Shown: in pieces, positions 12,570 to 23,388 of the stretch
Position numbering within the stretch: the stretch's first letter is position 1
Layout: every line of letters begins with the position of its first letter
Origin: Megamerina dolium
Lineage: Eukaryota; Arthropoda; Insecta; Diptera; Megamerinidae
Reading direction: 5' to 3'
NCBI GenBank assembly: GCA_963854835.1
Contig: OY978527.1
Location: 17,889,345 to 17,953,344 of the forward strand
Length of the DNA stretch: 64,000 nucleotides
The notes under the pieces: model-generated
Told to the model about the DNA's origin: nothing
The model's database searches: none
What the model saw: the letters and a program-made list of their open reading frames with translations, nothing else
Position numbers and translations under genes: made by a program

Positions 12570-12985
12570 TGAACGTTTAATTCTATGTGAATCAACCATG
12601 TTCGATCACTGGATTCTGTTGATAATAATTGCAACATTTATTTTGTACAACTATATACAGCAACAATTTATTTAATCAACTCTATTTACAATAACTCTTT
12701 AATGTACTTGCAACTTTTGCCTCTGGTACTGTATCAATGTTTGCGTGATCACTTTCGGAATTCAATTGATTGCATTTGTCAACAACTGACCCTATTTATA
12801 CTCTATGGCAAGACTCTAGAATCTTTCTTTATCGTAGTCGAGATTCTTCTCTTTCTTTCTCGTTGGCTTGTTCTGATTATCGCATATTTCATTTTGTTGA
12901 CATTCGTTTCGATGCTGCCATTATTCGTGCCATTCACAATTAGTGATGAATAACTATCGAAACTTGTTACAATATATTGAGTTGA
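12570..12985 (-). mobile_element. Candidate solo LTR
   Basis: On the minus strand the order of signals is that of a retrotransposon LTR: an upstream region rich in GAGAAAGAAAG-type words, a TATA box in GAGTATAAATAGGG (about 12794-12802), then roughly 125-160 bp downstream two AATAAA signals (12667-12672, 12637-12642) within TTAAATAAATTGTTGC. Candidate ends are TGTAACAAG (about 12972) and TTGATTCACA (about 12584), giving TG...CA, but I could not find matching target duplications and no internal retroviral-type genes lie nearby. A host promoter region is an alternative. Confidence 0.4.
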
Positions 12986-14205
12986 CCTTTGACTTTGACA
13001 GTACTGTTTCTTTTCGATTTAATTTCATATATTTTTCTATTTCTATATTTTTGTTTTGTGGCTTCTTCCTCTTGTGTGAAAATATACGCATAAGTACATG
13101 ACCATTCTTTGCATGTATGAATTGTAGTTCATCATAGTTCATAATTGACTAACGTGTTATTTATTTTTTTATACTCGCCTTAATTTTTAGCCTATTTAAT
13201 GGCTTTTTCTTATTTCACTTATTTTCTAATTGAAATATTTTTTTTTTGCTGTTTCTTCAAGTTTTCTTTGTTGATTTCGATTATGGAACATATTAGTTTT
13301 TTGGTATTACATCATTTTATTTTAATTATTTTTTCGTATTTCATTTAAATATTAAAATTTAATTTATTTACAATTTATTTTTAATTTTTTATTATACGCT
13401 CTAGATCGGCGTGACGTCATTATGACGTCACATTGACAGCAATCAATTTGAAACATTAGTGCCGATCGATTCGAATTCATTAATAATAATTCTGTACTTT
13501 AATTAAAATTGATTGTTGCGAATATTTATAAATATTAATAAAGAATATTGCAAACTTGATGTATTTACGGTAGTATCCGAAAAGTGACAACGTTTGTGTA
13601 GGGTTGCATAACTCGGTTGGAAAAATACTTAATATCTGGAAAGCAGTGGTCGGATTAGTTAAAAACACAAATGAAAAATCTGTAAGAAAATCAATGAACT
13701 TCGAATCATAGAAAAACAAAACGAGTTTGAATTTTCGAATTACATGAATTTCGGAATAGATAAGAATATGAAAGTCATTTTGCGATCCAATAATTCAATA
13801 CGAGATAGTACTCGTATGATCAATTCTGGGTTATATTGTATTTCTATTCTATTTATATTTTGTCTTTTTTATTATATATATCTATATATTTTTATTGTAT
13901 TTATTTAAACAAATACTGTATACATACGCCCAATTCCTATACATCATTGTCTATCTTATCTACACTAAAATGTTTATTAATTAAATATTTATTTTTGTTT
14001 ATTTTTCAGGTGAGTTGCTGCACATGTCATTATCGTAGGTGTGATTATCATTAAATATTATTAAAAAATTAATAAACAAAATGATTTATATTTTTTCATT
14101 TACGCTTTTGAAAATAATCTTTTGCACCGAGCTTTAGATCGATAGATATATTTATTAGTAAAGAGCCAGAACAAAAATTTTCGAAACTATCATTTTCTAT
14201 GCTAA
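12986..14205. other. T-rich DNA, no gene recognised
   Basis: Very T-rich sequence at 13140-13400, then AT-rich DNA. Short frames at 13480-13719 and 13836-14054 are Phe/Tyr/Ile-rich chance frames. The only distinct structure is the palindrome at 13411. Confidence 0.55.
13411..13431. repeat. Double CRE-like palindrome
   Basis: GTGACGTCAT and its mirror ATGACGTCAC flank a central T, so two perfect TGACGTCA octamers sit 11 bp apart. It is nested between GATCGGC (13404-13410) and GCCGATC (13461-13467). TGACGTCA is the consensus for CREB/ATF bZIP factors; function here is not shown. Confidence 0.7.
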
Positions 14206-14884
14206 TTAAGGGGGAAGACCACGTTGAGGTGTCGGAAAATAAAGTATTTTCGGAATTTTTTTCAGCATTAAAACAATTTGCAATGATAAAATGTTTTATA
14301 TTAGTTATCTTTTTTACAATAAATGTCAATTTTTTTTTTTTTGGTCGCGTAGCCCCCCTCCAGCCCGGTTTTCCCCATCGGTGGGACATCTGGACCCTTG
14401 GCAAGTGAATCTGGAACAAAAGTTAGATAGGCAGGTTATTCTCCATATAATTTCGCACTGAAATACTGAAGCCGTTTTTTATAAATAGCCACCATTTTTA
14501 CGAAAATGGTGGCTATTTATAAAAAATTGCCTCAAAATCGTGTTTTAAAAATCCAAATTATAGAATATCAAAAATCCCATCCAGTATTTCGATGCAGAAT
14601 TAAATTCTCGATAATTTTGCAAGGTTTCATCAAAATCGGTTGAAAACTGCAAGCGTGATATGTCCCACCAGTTTACAAAATGTCGTTTCGAGATAAACGC
14701 CTTTGAAGTTTTAGAAACTCGCTCAGTGCTCCGGGAAATTTTTTAAAAAATCGTCTCGTTACCTCGTTTAAATGTTTCTGGCGGACTATAGATGCATACT
14801 ACATTAAAATACACACCTCATAGAACATTTCAAGCAAAAAAAAAATCGATTTTTTCAAACCGTCAAAGTGGTCTTCCCCCTTAA
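14206..14884 (+). mobile_element. MITE with TTAA flanks, copy A
   Basis: TTAA (14206-14209) followed by GGGGGAAGACCACGTTGA is mirrored at the right end by TCAAAGTGGTCTTCCCCC plus TTAA (14881-14884). This gives an approximately 20-bp terminal inverted repeat with a duplicated TTAA, the target preference of piggyBac-type transposases. The 671-bp interior has no meaningful frame. Part of it (14611-14720) resembles, in reverse orientation, the interior of the element at 30290. It was probably mobilised in trans; the piggyBac assignment is inference from TTAA only. Confidence 0.72.
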
Positions 14885-15280
14885 TGCCATTTTCAAATTA
14901 ATTCGTCGATGGCAAATTTAATCAGATACTTATACCGAGTTTCCGTTTGATAGCTTTACATTTGAGAAAAGAGAATAAGAAAACACCGCTTTTGAAAATA
15001 TATTTTTGTATAGGAGCCAGTCGTCGACATTTTTGTAGGAGCGATATTTCCAGTTCATTTTCCAACGATTGCTTTCGCTGACATCTTAACGAATTTCATC
15101 TTGATAATTCTACATTTACGGCAGTTTAGGATGTTTTGATCGCCGAAGTTCAATTTTCTTACAGAAATATCTAAAAATTTTAATGCCTCAACACCTTATA
15201 TTCTTTAGAGAAACTCATAAATATAACGGGTATCGTCGATGGTTGTCGAAAGTTAATTTGAATCTCGTTTGTCGATCTGT
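14885..15280. other. No gene recognised
   Basis: Unremarkable AT-rich spacer between the TTAA MITE and SINE fragments. Confidence 0.5.
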
Positions 15281-15432
15281 CAGCAAGCAATTCCCCATTC
15301 CTCCGGCATTCAAAATGTTTGTCATGAAAAAGATTCTGAAATAACCCTGTGGAAGGCTTATAAATGTGATGTCGCAAAGTTCTTTTAGAGTTCGGGTTAG
15401 GCTAATATAAGAAGGTCCCTTCCAATACTGTC
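15281..15432 (+). mobile_element. SINE fragment, 5'-truncated
   Basis: Contains the SINE body from AGCAAGCAATTC through TTTGTCATGAAAAAG, GTGATGTCGCAAAG and GGTCCCTTCCAATACTGTC, but lacks the tRNA-like head and the 3' end. It lies about 100 bp upstream of, and in the same orientation as, the copy at 15531. Confidence 0.65.
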
Positions 15433-15530
15433 TAAAAAATATATACTTTTAATCTATTTAATTAAGTTTTGAAAGGAAGAGCTCGTTATGTTTGAACAAA
15501 ATTTTGTTTAAAGATTTACGTTTTATAAGT

Positions 15531-15885
15531 GGGTGCCGTAACTCAGTGGTTAGTGCGTTGGCCTTTTGATCTGTAGGTCGTGTGTTCAATCCTCGGCTGA
15601 AGCAATGGTACCCACTTGTCGGCAAGTAATTAGCAATTTTTCCGGCAGTATCCATTTGCCACAAATACTTCTTAAAAGAGCTCTGTGACAAAGCTAAGTT
15701 AAAGTGATGCCGCAAGGGCTCTGTCGTTCGGAACCGGCTAACCTAAGTAGGTCCCTTCTAGTGCTGTCCAAATTTAACACGCACAACAGTATTGAAAGAG
15801 AGTCTCGGTGGTTTCATAATAGGCCTTTCGGGCATAAGTGTGCTCTCTCAGAGAGAGGGCAGCCACAATAAGCTAACCTAACCTA
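15531..15885 (+). mobile_element. SINE copy 3 with divergent 3' end
   Basis: Good head: GGGTGCCGTAACTCAGTGG and GTTCAATCCTCGGCTGAAGC. The body follows the family up to TTTAACACGCACAACAG. After AGAGAGTCTCGG the sequence departs from the usual ending and finishes through GGCATAAGTGTGCTCTCTC and AGCTAACCTAACCTAC. That could be a subfamily 3' end or a junction with other DNA. Confidence 0.75.
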
Positions 15886-17320
15886 CATTTTATAAGATCT
15901 TAAAATAATTTTCGCATTCCAGCCCGCGAATTGAAATTTAATTTTTCAGAAAGCAATTGTATTGGTACGCATCTTACATCATTGAAAAGTAATTGTAATT
16001 TGTGTGTTTTTAGAATTACCTCCCTAGGCTCTTAGTTAAGCTGTTATGTACAATCTTTCCGGGTGGCCTATTGTATTCTGAATTTTTCTTCAGACAGTAT
16101 TTCGCACATTATGCAAAATAATATCTGAAACAAATAAACAAAGTGAAATAATTTAATCTGATTAGGAAGCAAAAACAACAAAAAAAGGCTATGAACAGTA
16201 CAAAAGAAGCATACAGCAAGGTGATAAAAAGAGGTAATAATAATGGAATGTTCACCAACAGCAAATTGTTTAGTAAGGAAGGGTGGTTAGCTGACGGACT
16301 GTCTGACAGGCAAGCCGATACGGCCTATTACGAAATTATCACCACAAACAATAAAAGCAAAACGTCAACTAGGTGTACGAGTATTTTTGAGTTGTGGCCG
16401 ATAAAAAAGAGAGCAACACAGCGTGCGAACTTGTATTCACGGGAAAAAAATTATAATAATGTGTGACAAATTGTAAACAAACATACAGAAATAAATTAGA
16501 GAAAAGAAAGAGAACAGCATTTTAATAAATGTGAGGCCATAAGTGAGCTATAAACAAAGTGGGTAATGCTTGCAAATGTACGTAACAAATACATTAACAA
16601 TATAACTGCTAAACTATCGCTCTTGATGGAAAAACAAAATCTATGTATTGTGTATTTGGTCCAAACTAAAATTAGGTTGTTAGTTAATAGGCTGCATCAG
16701 TGCACTGCACTATCTATTTCACCATGTATTATATACAATGCTGTATAATTTAAAAACGACAGTGGCGGGAAATTGTTAATTAGTCACTCACTACAACTTA
16801 ATCGGTTTTTGGGTGCCCCTAAACACACTGCAAATACATCGTACACACTCTAATATCATGGGAAAGATGCTTAATAATGCAATTAAGCTTGATGTGTACA
16901 ATGAATATTACATGAATGGTGTTGGGGGTAGGCTCATGTCTTATGTTTAATTAACTATGTAAATCAATTCGTTCCAAATTTTGCATACAAGCAGCTTTCT
17001 ATAAGGGTTTCCAATTTATTCCAATTCCAATTCCCATTTAGTCTTAGACTGCCTTGAATACTTACAACTTACTTACTAACAAGCGTTTAAGGTTGATAAT
17101 ATGATGTGTATATATAAAAAGCCTTTAAGACCCAGTTGTGAAAAATCATACTTTTAATTTCTTTAATTCGCATAGTGTCTGCCTAATGAATGATTCTTTT
17201 GGAGAATGAAATTGATCGCTGAGTTACGAGTCCCTCGAGTAGTGTCCTTTCAAGTGCAGATGAATAGCTTTAAGCAAATAGATTGTTGCCAGTTGGAAAC
17301 TACGAACGATGTTCGTTTTT
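15886..17320. other. AT-rich DNA, no gene recognised
   Basis: No supported gene. The 91-codon frame at 16191-16466 (+) is Lys/Asn-rich with no recognisable motif. Confidence 0.55.
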
Positions 17321-17376
17321 CCAGGACTTGATCCTACAACGGGAGACTGGATGTCCGCGTTCACCACCGAGCTCTA
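17321..17376 (-). repeat. tRNA-like fragment (A and B box), not the main SINE family
   Basis: The minus strand reads AGAGCTCGGTGGTGAACGC (A-box-like) and, 26 bp on, AGGATCAAGTCCTGG (B-box-like). Spacing is right for a tRNA-derived promoter. The acceptor stem is not complementary, so this is a tRNA pseudogene or the head of a different SINE. Confidence 0.35.
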
Positions 17377-17439
17377 AATACAACAAGTCAAGTTTTTCAG
17401 TTAAAGTTAGTATTATCTTTGAGCCATTGAAAAATTCAT

Positions 17440-17990
17440 AAAAATGTGTTCCTTCATTTTGTAAAAAAAAAAGCCTTAAAAGGGTGCAGATAGGGTCAAA
17501 ATAGTGGAAGCCCTAGTTATATTTCATCCTTCTAATGGCGATTCCTGGGCTGTTATGGAAAGATCTTTCGATATTCAGATGTTTTCTAGCCTATTTTGTC
17601 CTCTTAGGGAATAGATATAGGGGTAATTATTTTTGGAGAAAATGTTGCAATGAAAAAGTTAATACTTTCTAGGGTCATATTCGGAGTGTTGGAAGCGTAT
17701 TATGTAAAAAATTTGATTTTATAGGGCAGCCTTATTAAGGGTCACATATTGAGGGTAAGTCTTTTTCGGAAAAATGTTGGAAAAGTTGAATTAATAGTGA
17801 CCGGTGTGGCCCCTTTAGCCGCGACTATTTTATAAAATTGAAGTAATCCAATATATAGTTTTCCCGATATCCAAAATATGGGGAATTGAATGGGTCTCTG
17901 CCTTTAAACACGTGTTCAACTTTGAATGTGTTTTTCTCAAAACTATGCTTTCAACCTCGGTGACCATAGTAATTCAAAAATCTCTCGACG
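17440..17990 (+). repeat. Dispersed repeat F, degenerate copies
   Basis: Contains words also found at 26375-27410, 47110-47290, 51880-52030, 52785-53030 and 61060-61140: CTGGGCTGTTATGG, TTCAGATGTTTTC, a gene-free CTCTTAGGGA...GGGGTAA block, and GGAAAAATGTTGGAAAAG. At least two units are present. No coding potential seen. Confidence 0.5.
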
Positions 17991-18857
17991 AATTTAAATA
18001 AACATTTCAGGGCTTATGCACAGAGCTTTTCCAAAAGCTATTGCTTTTCAGTTAATTGTCGATAGAGGCGGAAGAAAAACTTTGCTGAGATGATCAATCA
18101 TACATTTATACTGTGGATCCGGTCAACTCACTAACCACTACTCTATTATTGTATAAATTCTCTAATACAAGATGCTGTATTTAATTTTATCTCTTTCTAT
18201 GTCACTGTCACAATTTTGTTTTAAATTTTTAGTAATTTGCCATAAAAAATAAGCACATTTTCCGGATTTCCTGTTTCTCCATGATGTTGGTGAATGAGAA
18301 ATAGATATAATTATAATGAAATCTCTTTTTTTTTTTTTTTTTGGTTCTTTTGTGTTTATTCCAATGAGATACTCGTGCATATTTCGTATAAATGTGTCTT
18401 TCTTGTTGCTACGCATTGTTATTGAGTACAGTGCTACGTCCATCGTATTTAATTTATATAAATTTCGTTCAGACCATCCATGGACGCACAGAAATATATA
18501 ATATTTTGCAAACAATGTCGCAGTCTTTTGTTGCCTGGATGGAGAGCTTTTAGGGGGTAGTAAAGTATATACAACATTTTTTCCTATGTACGGCTGCATA
18601 TCAGCATATTCCATTGTTCTCCTTTTAGTCGACCGTTCATCTATCTATCCATTTATTCAGTCATTCAATGGAGTCAAACAATACTTCTCCATCAATATCG
18701 TTGGTTGACTATTTTCACGCACACAGCTGAAGTGTGACAATATAACAAATAGGTGTCACTCAGACGGTTGGTCATACGGTTAGCAAGTCGTTCGACATAC
18801 TATTATTGAGAAGAAGTATTATACTCTTACTACATACTTACTTACTTAACATGCATA
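17991..18857. other. No gene recognised
   Basis: AT-rich spacer. A 150-codon minus-strand frame at 18162-18614 crosses a poly(T) run and has no recognisable motif. TA at 18856-18857 is the left target duplication of the next element. Confidence 0.5.
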
Positions 18858-19698
18858 CAGGGTGATTTTTTAAGAGCCTTCGGATTTGATTAAAAAAAAA
18901 GACACATAAAATTTAGAGAAATGTATGAAATCTTTATTTGAGTCGATAGAACAATTTATATAATTCAATTTTTAAAGATGATTTCATGTAAATGTTGGCT
19001 GCGCCTCGAATAGTTTGTACGTTGGATCCAATTTTGGCATACTCTCTCCAACATATCGGCCGGTATCTCACGAATATATTCTTCAATATTGGCTTTCAGT
19101 CAACCGTTGCGGGTTAAAGGCATTAAATCGGACAATCTAGGTGGCCAATTGACCGGTCCCAAACGTGAAATAAACCGTTCACCGAACTCGCCTCTCAATT
19201 GGGCCATTGTTTCGCGTGCTGTGTGGCATGCGGCACCGTCTTGTTGAAACCACATGTCAGCCAAGTCCAGCTCTTTCATTTTGGGCAAAAAAAAAAGTTT
19301 GTAATCATCGCACGGTAGCGCTCACCATTCACAGTAACGTTCCTGCCTTCGTCGTCTTTGAAAAAGTACGGTCCAATGATGCCACTGGCCCATAATCCAC
19401 ACCAAACAGTGGATTTTTAGGGATACATTGCAATGCATCTGGCTGCTCTTCACACCAAATACGGTTATTTTGATTGTTTACGTATCCATTCAACCAGAAA
19501 TGAGCTTCGTCGCTAAACACAAGAAAGTGCACTTTCTTAACCAAGCATAAATTTTGATAATAAAATTCAATAATTTGCAAGCGTTGTTCGTTTGTAAGTC
19601 GATTCATGTTTAAATTATAAATTAATGATTTAATGACAGTAACATGTTACACGAAAAACAGTGTTGCCCAAAAAGAAAGTTGCTAAAGAATCACCCTG
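18858..19698 (-). mobile_element. DD41D mariner relic with CAGGGTGATT termini
   Basis: An 841-bp element flanked by TA (18856-18857, 19699-19700). Ends start CAGGGTGATTTTTTAAGAGC on the left and CAGGGTGATTCTTTAGC on the right (reverse complement), so about 15 bp of terminal repeat survive with one mismatch. These ends differ from those of the elements at 8894 and 24482, so this is a separate lineage of the same transposase group. Confidence 0.85.
18970..19607 (-). pseudogene. DD41D transposase relic, third Asp block deleted
   Basis: Starts MNRLTNEQRLQIIEFYYQN, then after a large internal deletion continues VFSDEAHFWLNGYVNNQN (first Asp), a frameshift near 19420, DLADMWFQQDGAACHTA (second Asp), GEFGERFISRLGPVNWPPR, and then LSDLMPL where LTPLDFFLWG is expected. 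A deletion near 19108-19120 removes the third Asp and the following VYADKP block; the frame resumes as LKANIEEYIREIPADMLERV. It is clearly dead. Confidence 0.85.
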
Positions 19699-19700
19699 TA

Positions 19701-21189
19701 CATACTTACTTACCTACATATTTATTTTAATTTCATTTCTGAAAAATAAAAATTCTATTGTATTTTTTTCACTTCATTTAGATTATTACTCAGAGTATTG
19801 CGACAACGACGACGACCAGTATTTTGTCCATTCATACTCATTGTATTCAGTGGTAATGGTTAATGATTGGGGAGGTGTGCTATCACTGAAATTCCAGCAA
19901 GTACGGATGATAAAGCCTATTTTTGTTATTTTATGCATGTGCACATTATTTAATGATTTAATCACAAAGCTATTTTTCGAGCTTAATATTCATACTTATT
20001 TACATTCGAGTACATTAGCATGGTCTCAAATTTTACGCTTTCTAAATACATTATGAGACAAAATCAAATTCTTTGGCTTGGTATTGAGTGACATCCAAAC
20101 CAACTGATAGTCTTAGCGCTCAATAATACTAGGCTCGTGGCTTTCTTCGAGTTTGGTTCTAATAAGGAGGAAATCCTTAATTAAATCCTTGAGAAAATAA
20201 ATCTATGTTAAGTGCGTTTAAGTTCTGGAAAAATATTCTTAGAAAATACTTTTTTTGGTACGAGAAATTCATTCATGAGGTTTATTCTTTCATCAGCCGT
20301 ACGCTGGTTGGCGCTGCTGTTGTGTGTTAAGTAGGATGTCCGACGGATCAGGGTAGTCTCCTTTGATGTATTTTGGGTCTCTGAATTCGAATCTATGATC
20401 GGATTTCTGCCACCACTCTCAAGTTTATTTCTAACCTCAAAAACATAATTTTCGGCTATTTTTCAAGGAATTTCTACGAGAAATGATCTGATCGGAAACC
20501 CGTGTACGTAGTAAACAAATATTTAACTTGGCCTTTCGATCCTAACCTCAAAAAAAAAAAAAAACTAAAGTGGAAAAATTCATTAAAATACTCAGATTCG
20601 CTTCTCTGGATCTTCTATCTTTATTCTTGTATTTATAAATTTCGCTACCACCAGAGTAACTCTAGACGGATCGAATATATGACCGACACCCATTAATTTT
20701 TTACTACGTAACATTGTTTCTGAACTTACTTACTTTCATATTGGGAGTTCCCATTTGAACTTTCACAAAACCCTATAGTTAAGGACCACCCTAAAGTACT
20801 TGCATGCATGCATACAGTGGCTCACAAAAATATTCTGATAACATATGCATATGCATATAATTACTCTTCTCTTATGATGAAGTGTGAAGCGTGCGTGTTT
20901 ATGTAAATTCCAATTGCTGTTGTTGTTGGTGATTGGCATTTGATGAAATACATACATACATACCATATATGTAATTTTAGCTTCATATGCAACCATATTG
21001 CTACTGCTGCTGCTGCTGCTGCTTGCTGATTGCAACATGTTTATGGTTTTTATATTTATTTCCATTTTAATTATTGCTGATAAGCAAAGTTTTATTATAA
21101 ATAGCAATATATGTATTTTACTGATATTATTGTTATTAAAGCAAATTGCTGCTTGAACTACATATGTATGTGTATATAAATATGTGATG
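19701..21189. other. AT-rich DNA with simple repeats
   Basis: No gene recognised. A (CTG)n microsatellite lies at 21001-21023 and poly(A) at about 20548. The frame at 19661-20056 (+) starts inside the mariner end and has no motif. Confidence 0.55.
20277..20321 (+). repeat. Mariner-end-like relic
   Basis: GGTTTATTCTTTCATCAGCC followed by GTACGCTGGTTGGCGCTG. Nearly the same block occurs at 35899-35943 (ATACGCTAGATGGCGCTG), and TACGCTAGATGGCG recurs in the 5' part of the mariner at 55925. Probably orphan ends of one mariner family. Confidence 0.4.
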
Positions 21190-21191
21190 TA

Positions 21192-21746
21192 CAAGGTGCG
21201 ACAATTATGTATTAAGACTCGAACCATATATCAGCAACCAAGCTCGCCATCTATGTGTGAGCACATGCGTTTGGAAGCTTCAACCTTCCTCTACTAACTG
21301 TCAACTAACTTGGTTGACATTTAATGTTTATTGACATTCATTTTACAAAACACGTGTTCGTTTGATGTTGAAATTTTAACATGAAATTTAACACACAGCA
21401 CTCATTGTTCGTCAATTTTTGGCTCGGTATAAGGTCTGTGTGTTGAATCACCCGCCGTATTCACATAATTTGGCACCGTGCGACTTCTTTTTGTTCCCAA
21501 AACTGAAATTGAAGTTGAAAGGATGCTTTTTTGTATGGTCCGAAATACAACGGGCTTCGACGAGGGCACTGTAGGCAATTCCGAATAATGAGATGAAACA
21601 CGCGTTTGAATCACTATTAAATCGATGTAACAAGTGTATTGAATCAGGAGGAGAATATTTCGAATAAATATACCGAAAAATTAACAGATATCGAATTTTA
21701 ATTGTGTTTTCTAGAAGCAGTCTTAATACATAATTGTCGCACCTTG
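21192..21746 (+). mobile_element. Mariner deletion derivative with perfect 28-bp TIRs
   Basis: Perfect 28-bp inverted repeats starting CAAGGTGCGACAATTATGTA occupy 21192-21219 and 21719-21746, flanked by TA on both sides (21190-21191, 21747-21748). Only 555 bp long, so more than half of a mariner is missing. The identical termini suggest it moved as a non-autonomous element more recently than its coding remnant decayed. Confidence 0.9.
21370..21666 (+). pseudogene. Mariner transposase C-terminal relic
   Basis: The plus strand reads VLNHPPYSHNLAPCDFFLFP (third catalytic Asp in APCDFFLF), then KLKLKLKGCFFVWSEIQRAS, a stop codon, AIPNNEMKHAFESLLNRCNK and CIESGGEYFE. This is the C-terminal part of a DD34D-type transposase. 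The normal PPYSPDLAPCD is changed to PPYSHNLAPCD. The first two Asp blocks and the DNA-binding region are deleted. Confidence 0.82.
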
Positions 21747-21748
21747 TA

Positions 21749-22228
21749 TGGAGGAATATTTATATATTTATTTATATTGAGTGGGCGTTTATACTTTTGT
21801 ATTTTTGTAAACTTGTATGTCACTGGGATTATTTTTATATTATTTCTTTGTTCTTGTTGGTATATTTGTATCGTTATTCTAGAGTTGATGTAGGGATGTA
21901 GATGAATGACGGTGGACGAAGGTAAAAATTTGCATTTCAGGAATTGACGAACTGATATTTACAATATTTCTGCTTGCATTTTGCTAGATATTATTAACTT
22001 TCGTGATCGCAAAGCGAAAAGTGACTTGAGTATATTTTTTTGTAGGGCTTACTAAATTTGGATATTACTAGAAAGGATCGATATATATTACTAGATCCCG
22101 AAAAACAGAGCATTTGCAGTACAATGTTTCTGAGCTTTGTCACACAGATTTTACAGAAGCCTTCTTGAGCTGCCGATGCTTTTACATTTTAGATATTTTG
22201 TGAAATGATTAATGCCTCTATGACGGAT
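21749..22228. other. No gene recognised
   Basis: AT-rich spacer without visible features. Confidence 0.5.
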
Positions 22229-22383
22229 CAAACAAGTTGAGTTGCCGGAGAAGCAACTGATATCTCAAACTCGTTTTATCGATGGCAACCAAAGAGATCA
22301 GCTGCTTTTACTTGAATGCACGAAGGCAACTGAACAGGCAACTATTAATTAGTAGTTGACTCTAAGGCAACTCAACTAGTTGC
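22229..22383. repeat. Short inverted-repeat element rich in CAACT
   Basis: AGTTGAGTTGCC (22235-22246) and its exact reverse complement (22366-22377) bound about 155 bp. The match extends imperfectly inward to a shared CAACT. The interior holds further GCAAC and GTTGC words. Possible tiny MITE. Confidence 0.4.
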
Positions 22384-22737
22384 CATTCGTAATAGGAGCA
22401 TACGTTTTCTCCTACAAAATTTACAAGTTAGAGTTCAGTTACTTATTCGCACAAATATTTTTATTGCTTTTGCTGGCCCTCGGTCATGATTTCTTTTTTG
22501 AGAGTGGTTATTAGGTTCACTTTCTTCAAATTGTAAACAACTTTGCGACTGGTGAGGTCGGTTTTTTTTCGGAGTGAGTTCATGCAACACTGTCAATTGT
22601 TTTATGCATTACTTAATATCTCTAGCCTCGTGCGCAAAAAAGTCTTGACCATTAGACGAGATGATCATTTATATACGTATTTGGAGTCACTATATTCGAT
22701 TTTGCGGTGCGTTTGACTTAATCAGGTCAGGCGTGCT
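22384..22737. other. No gene recognised
   Basis: Unremarkable spacer before the RTE fragment. Confidence 0.45.
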
Positions 22738-23112
22738 TCGTCAGCTATCTGAGGTGGAAATTGTCCAAGCTTCGGGACAGACATGAGGATAGACTTGTAG
22801 CGTGTAGTTTTCGTTTCTCGAGAGAGAGAAACGAAGTCCAAAGTAGCACCTGTTAGTAAGAGTAATCTTTCGCAATATCTGCAGGCTGACGTCGTTACTG
22901 GTATTAGAGCTGGTTCCAAGATAGACAAAGCCCCTCACTACTTCAAAAGCGTAGTTTACAGTGTTGTACAAGACGTCGAGACTCTTTGTTTGTTGACACT
23001 GGGACACTTCGTCTTGCCCTCGTTCAAAGTAAGACACATTTTGAGTGCTCACATACGCTAACAGTATGACATTTGTGATGAAGATAGTGCCATTATGTTG
23101 TAGATCGGCAGC
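22738..23112 (-). pseudogene. RTE-clade LINE fragment (3' part of RT and linker)
   Basis: Minus-strand translation in shifting frames gives AADLQHNGTIF-like sequence, VILLAYVSTQNVSYFERGQD, VVRGFVYLGTSSNTSNDVSL and QILRKITLTNRCYFGLR, ending near EAWTISTSD. This is the segment after the RT active site that is conserved in RTE-type LINEs (compare 41968-42300). The active-site YADD is lost (AYVST follows LL directly), and both ends are truncated. Confidence 0.72.
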
Positions 23113-23388
23113 CTAACATTTTTTCTAATATATTCTTACTCCTTACCAACCCACTTTGGGGACTCTAAAAATTATAATTGTATGATATAGAAACACAAAG
23201 TTTATAGGGCAACTCCCTACGGGAAGCAGATATGAGGTAAGTATAGCTGTAAGAAGAGAAGCTAGGGGTAAGATTGTTCTAAGCAATCATAAATTTTGTT
23301 TATTATTATCTCCAAAGCTAACACAAAGTACCTAGTTTCAACAATCAAAGAATTCTGGATAACATGCCACATTTTACAACCACGCGTT
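23113..23388. other. Spacer between opposed RTE fragments
   Basis: No recognisable feature. The LINE fragments on either side point away from each other. Confidence 0.45.

Noticed and set aside
12702..12953. 83-codon hydrophobic plus-strand frame
   Set aside because: Antisense to the candidate LTR; hydrophobicity follows from T-rich sequence.
18162..18614. 150-codon minus-strand frame
   Set aside because: Crosses a poly(T) run giving poly-Lys; composition is AT-driven and no motif is recognised.
19661..20056. 131-codon plus-strand frame
   Set aside because: Starts inside the mariner terminus and continues into AT-rich DNA with no motif.
20763..21227. 154-codon minus-strand frame
   Set aside because: Runs through a (CTG)n microsatellite giving a Ser run and through a mariner TIR; no domain.
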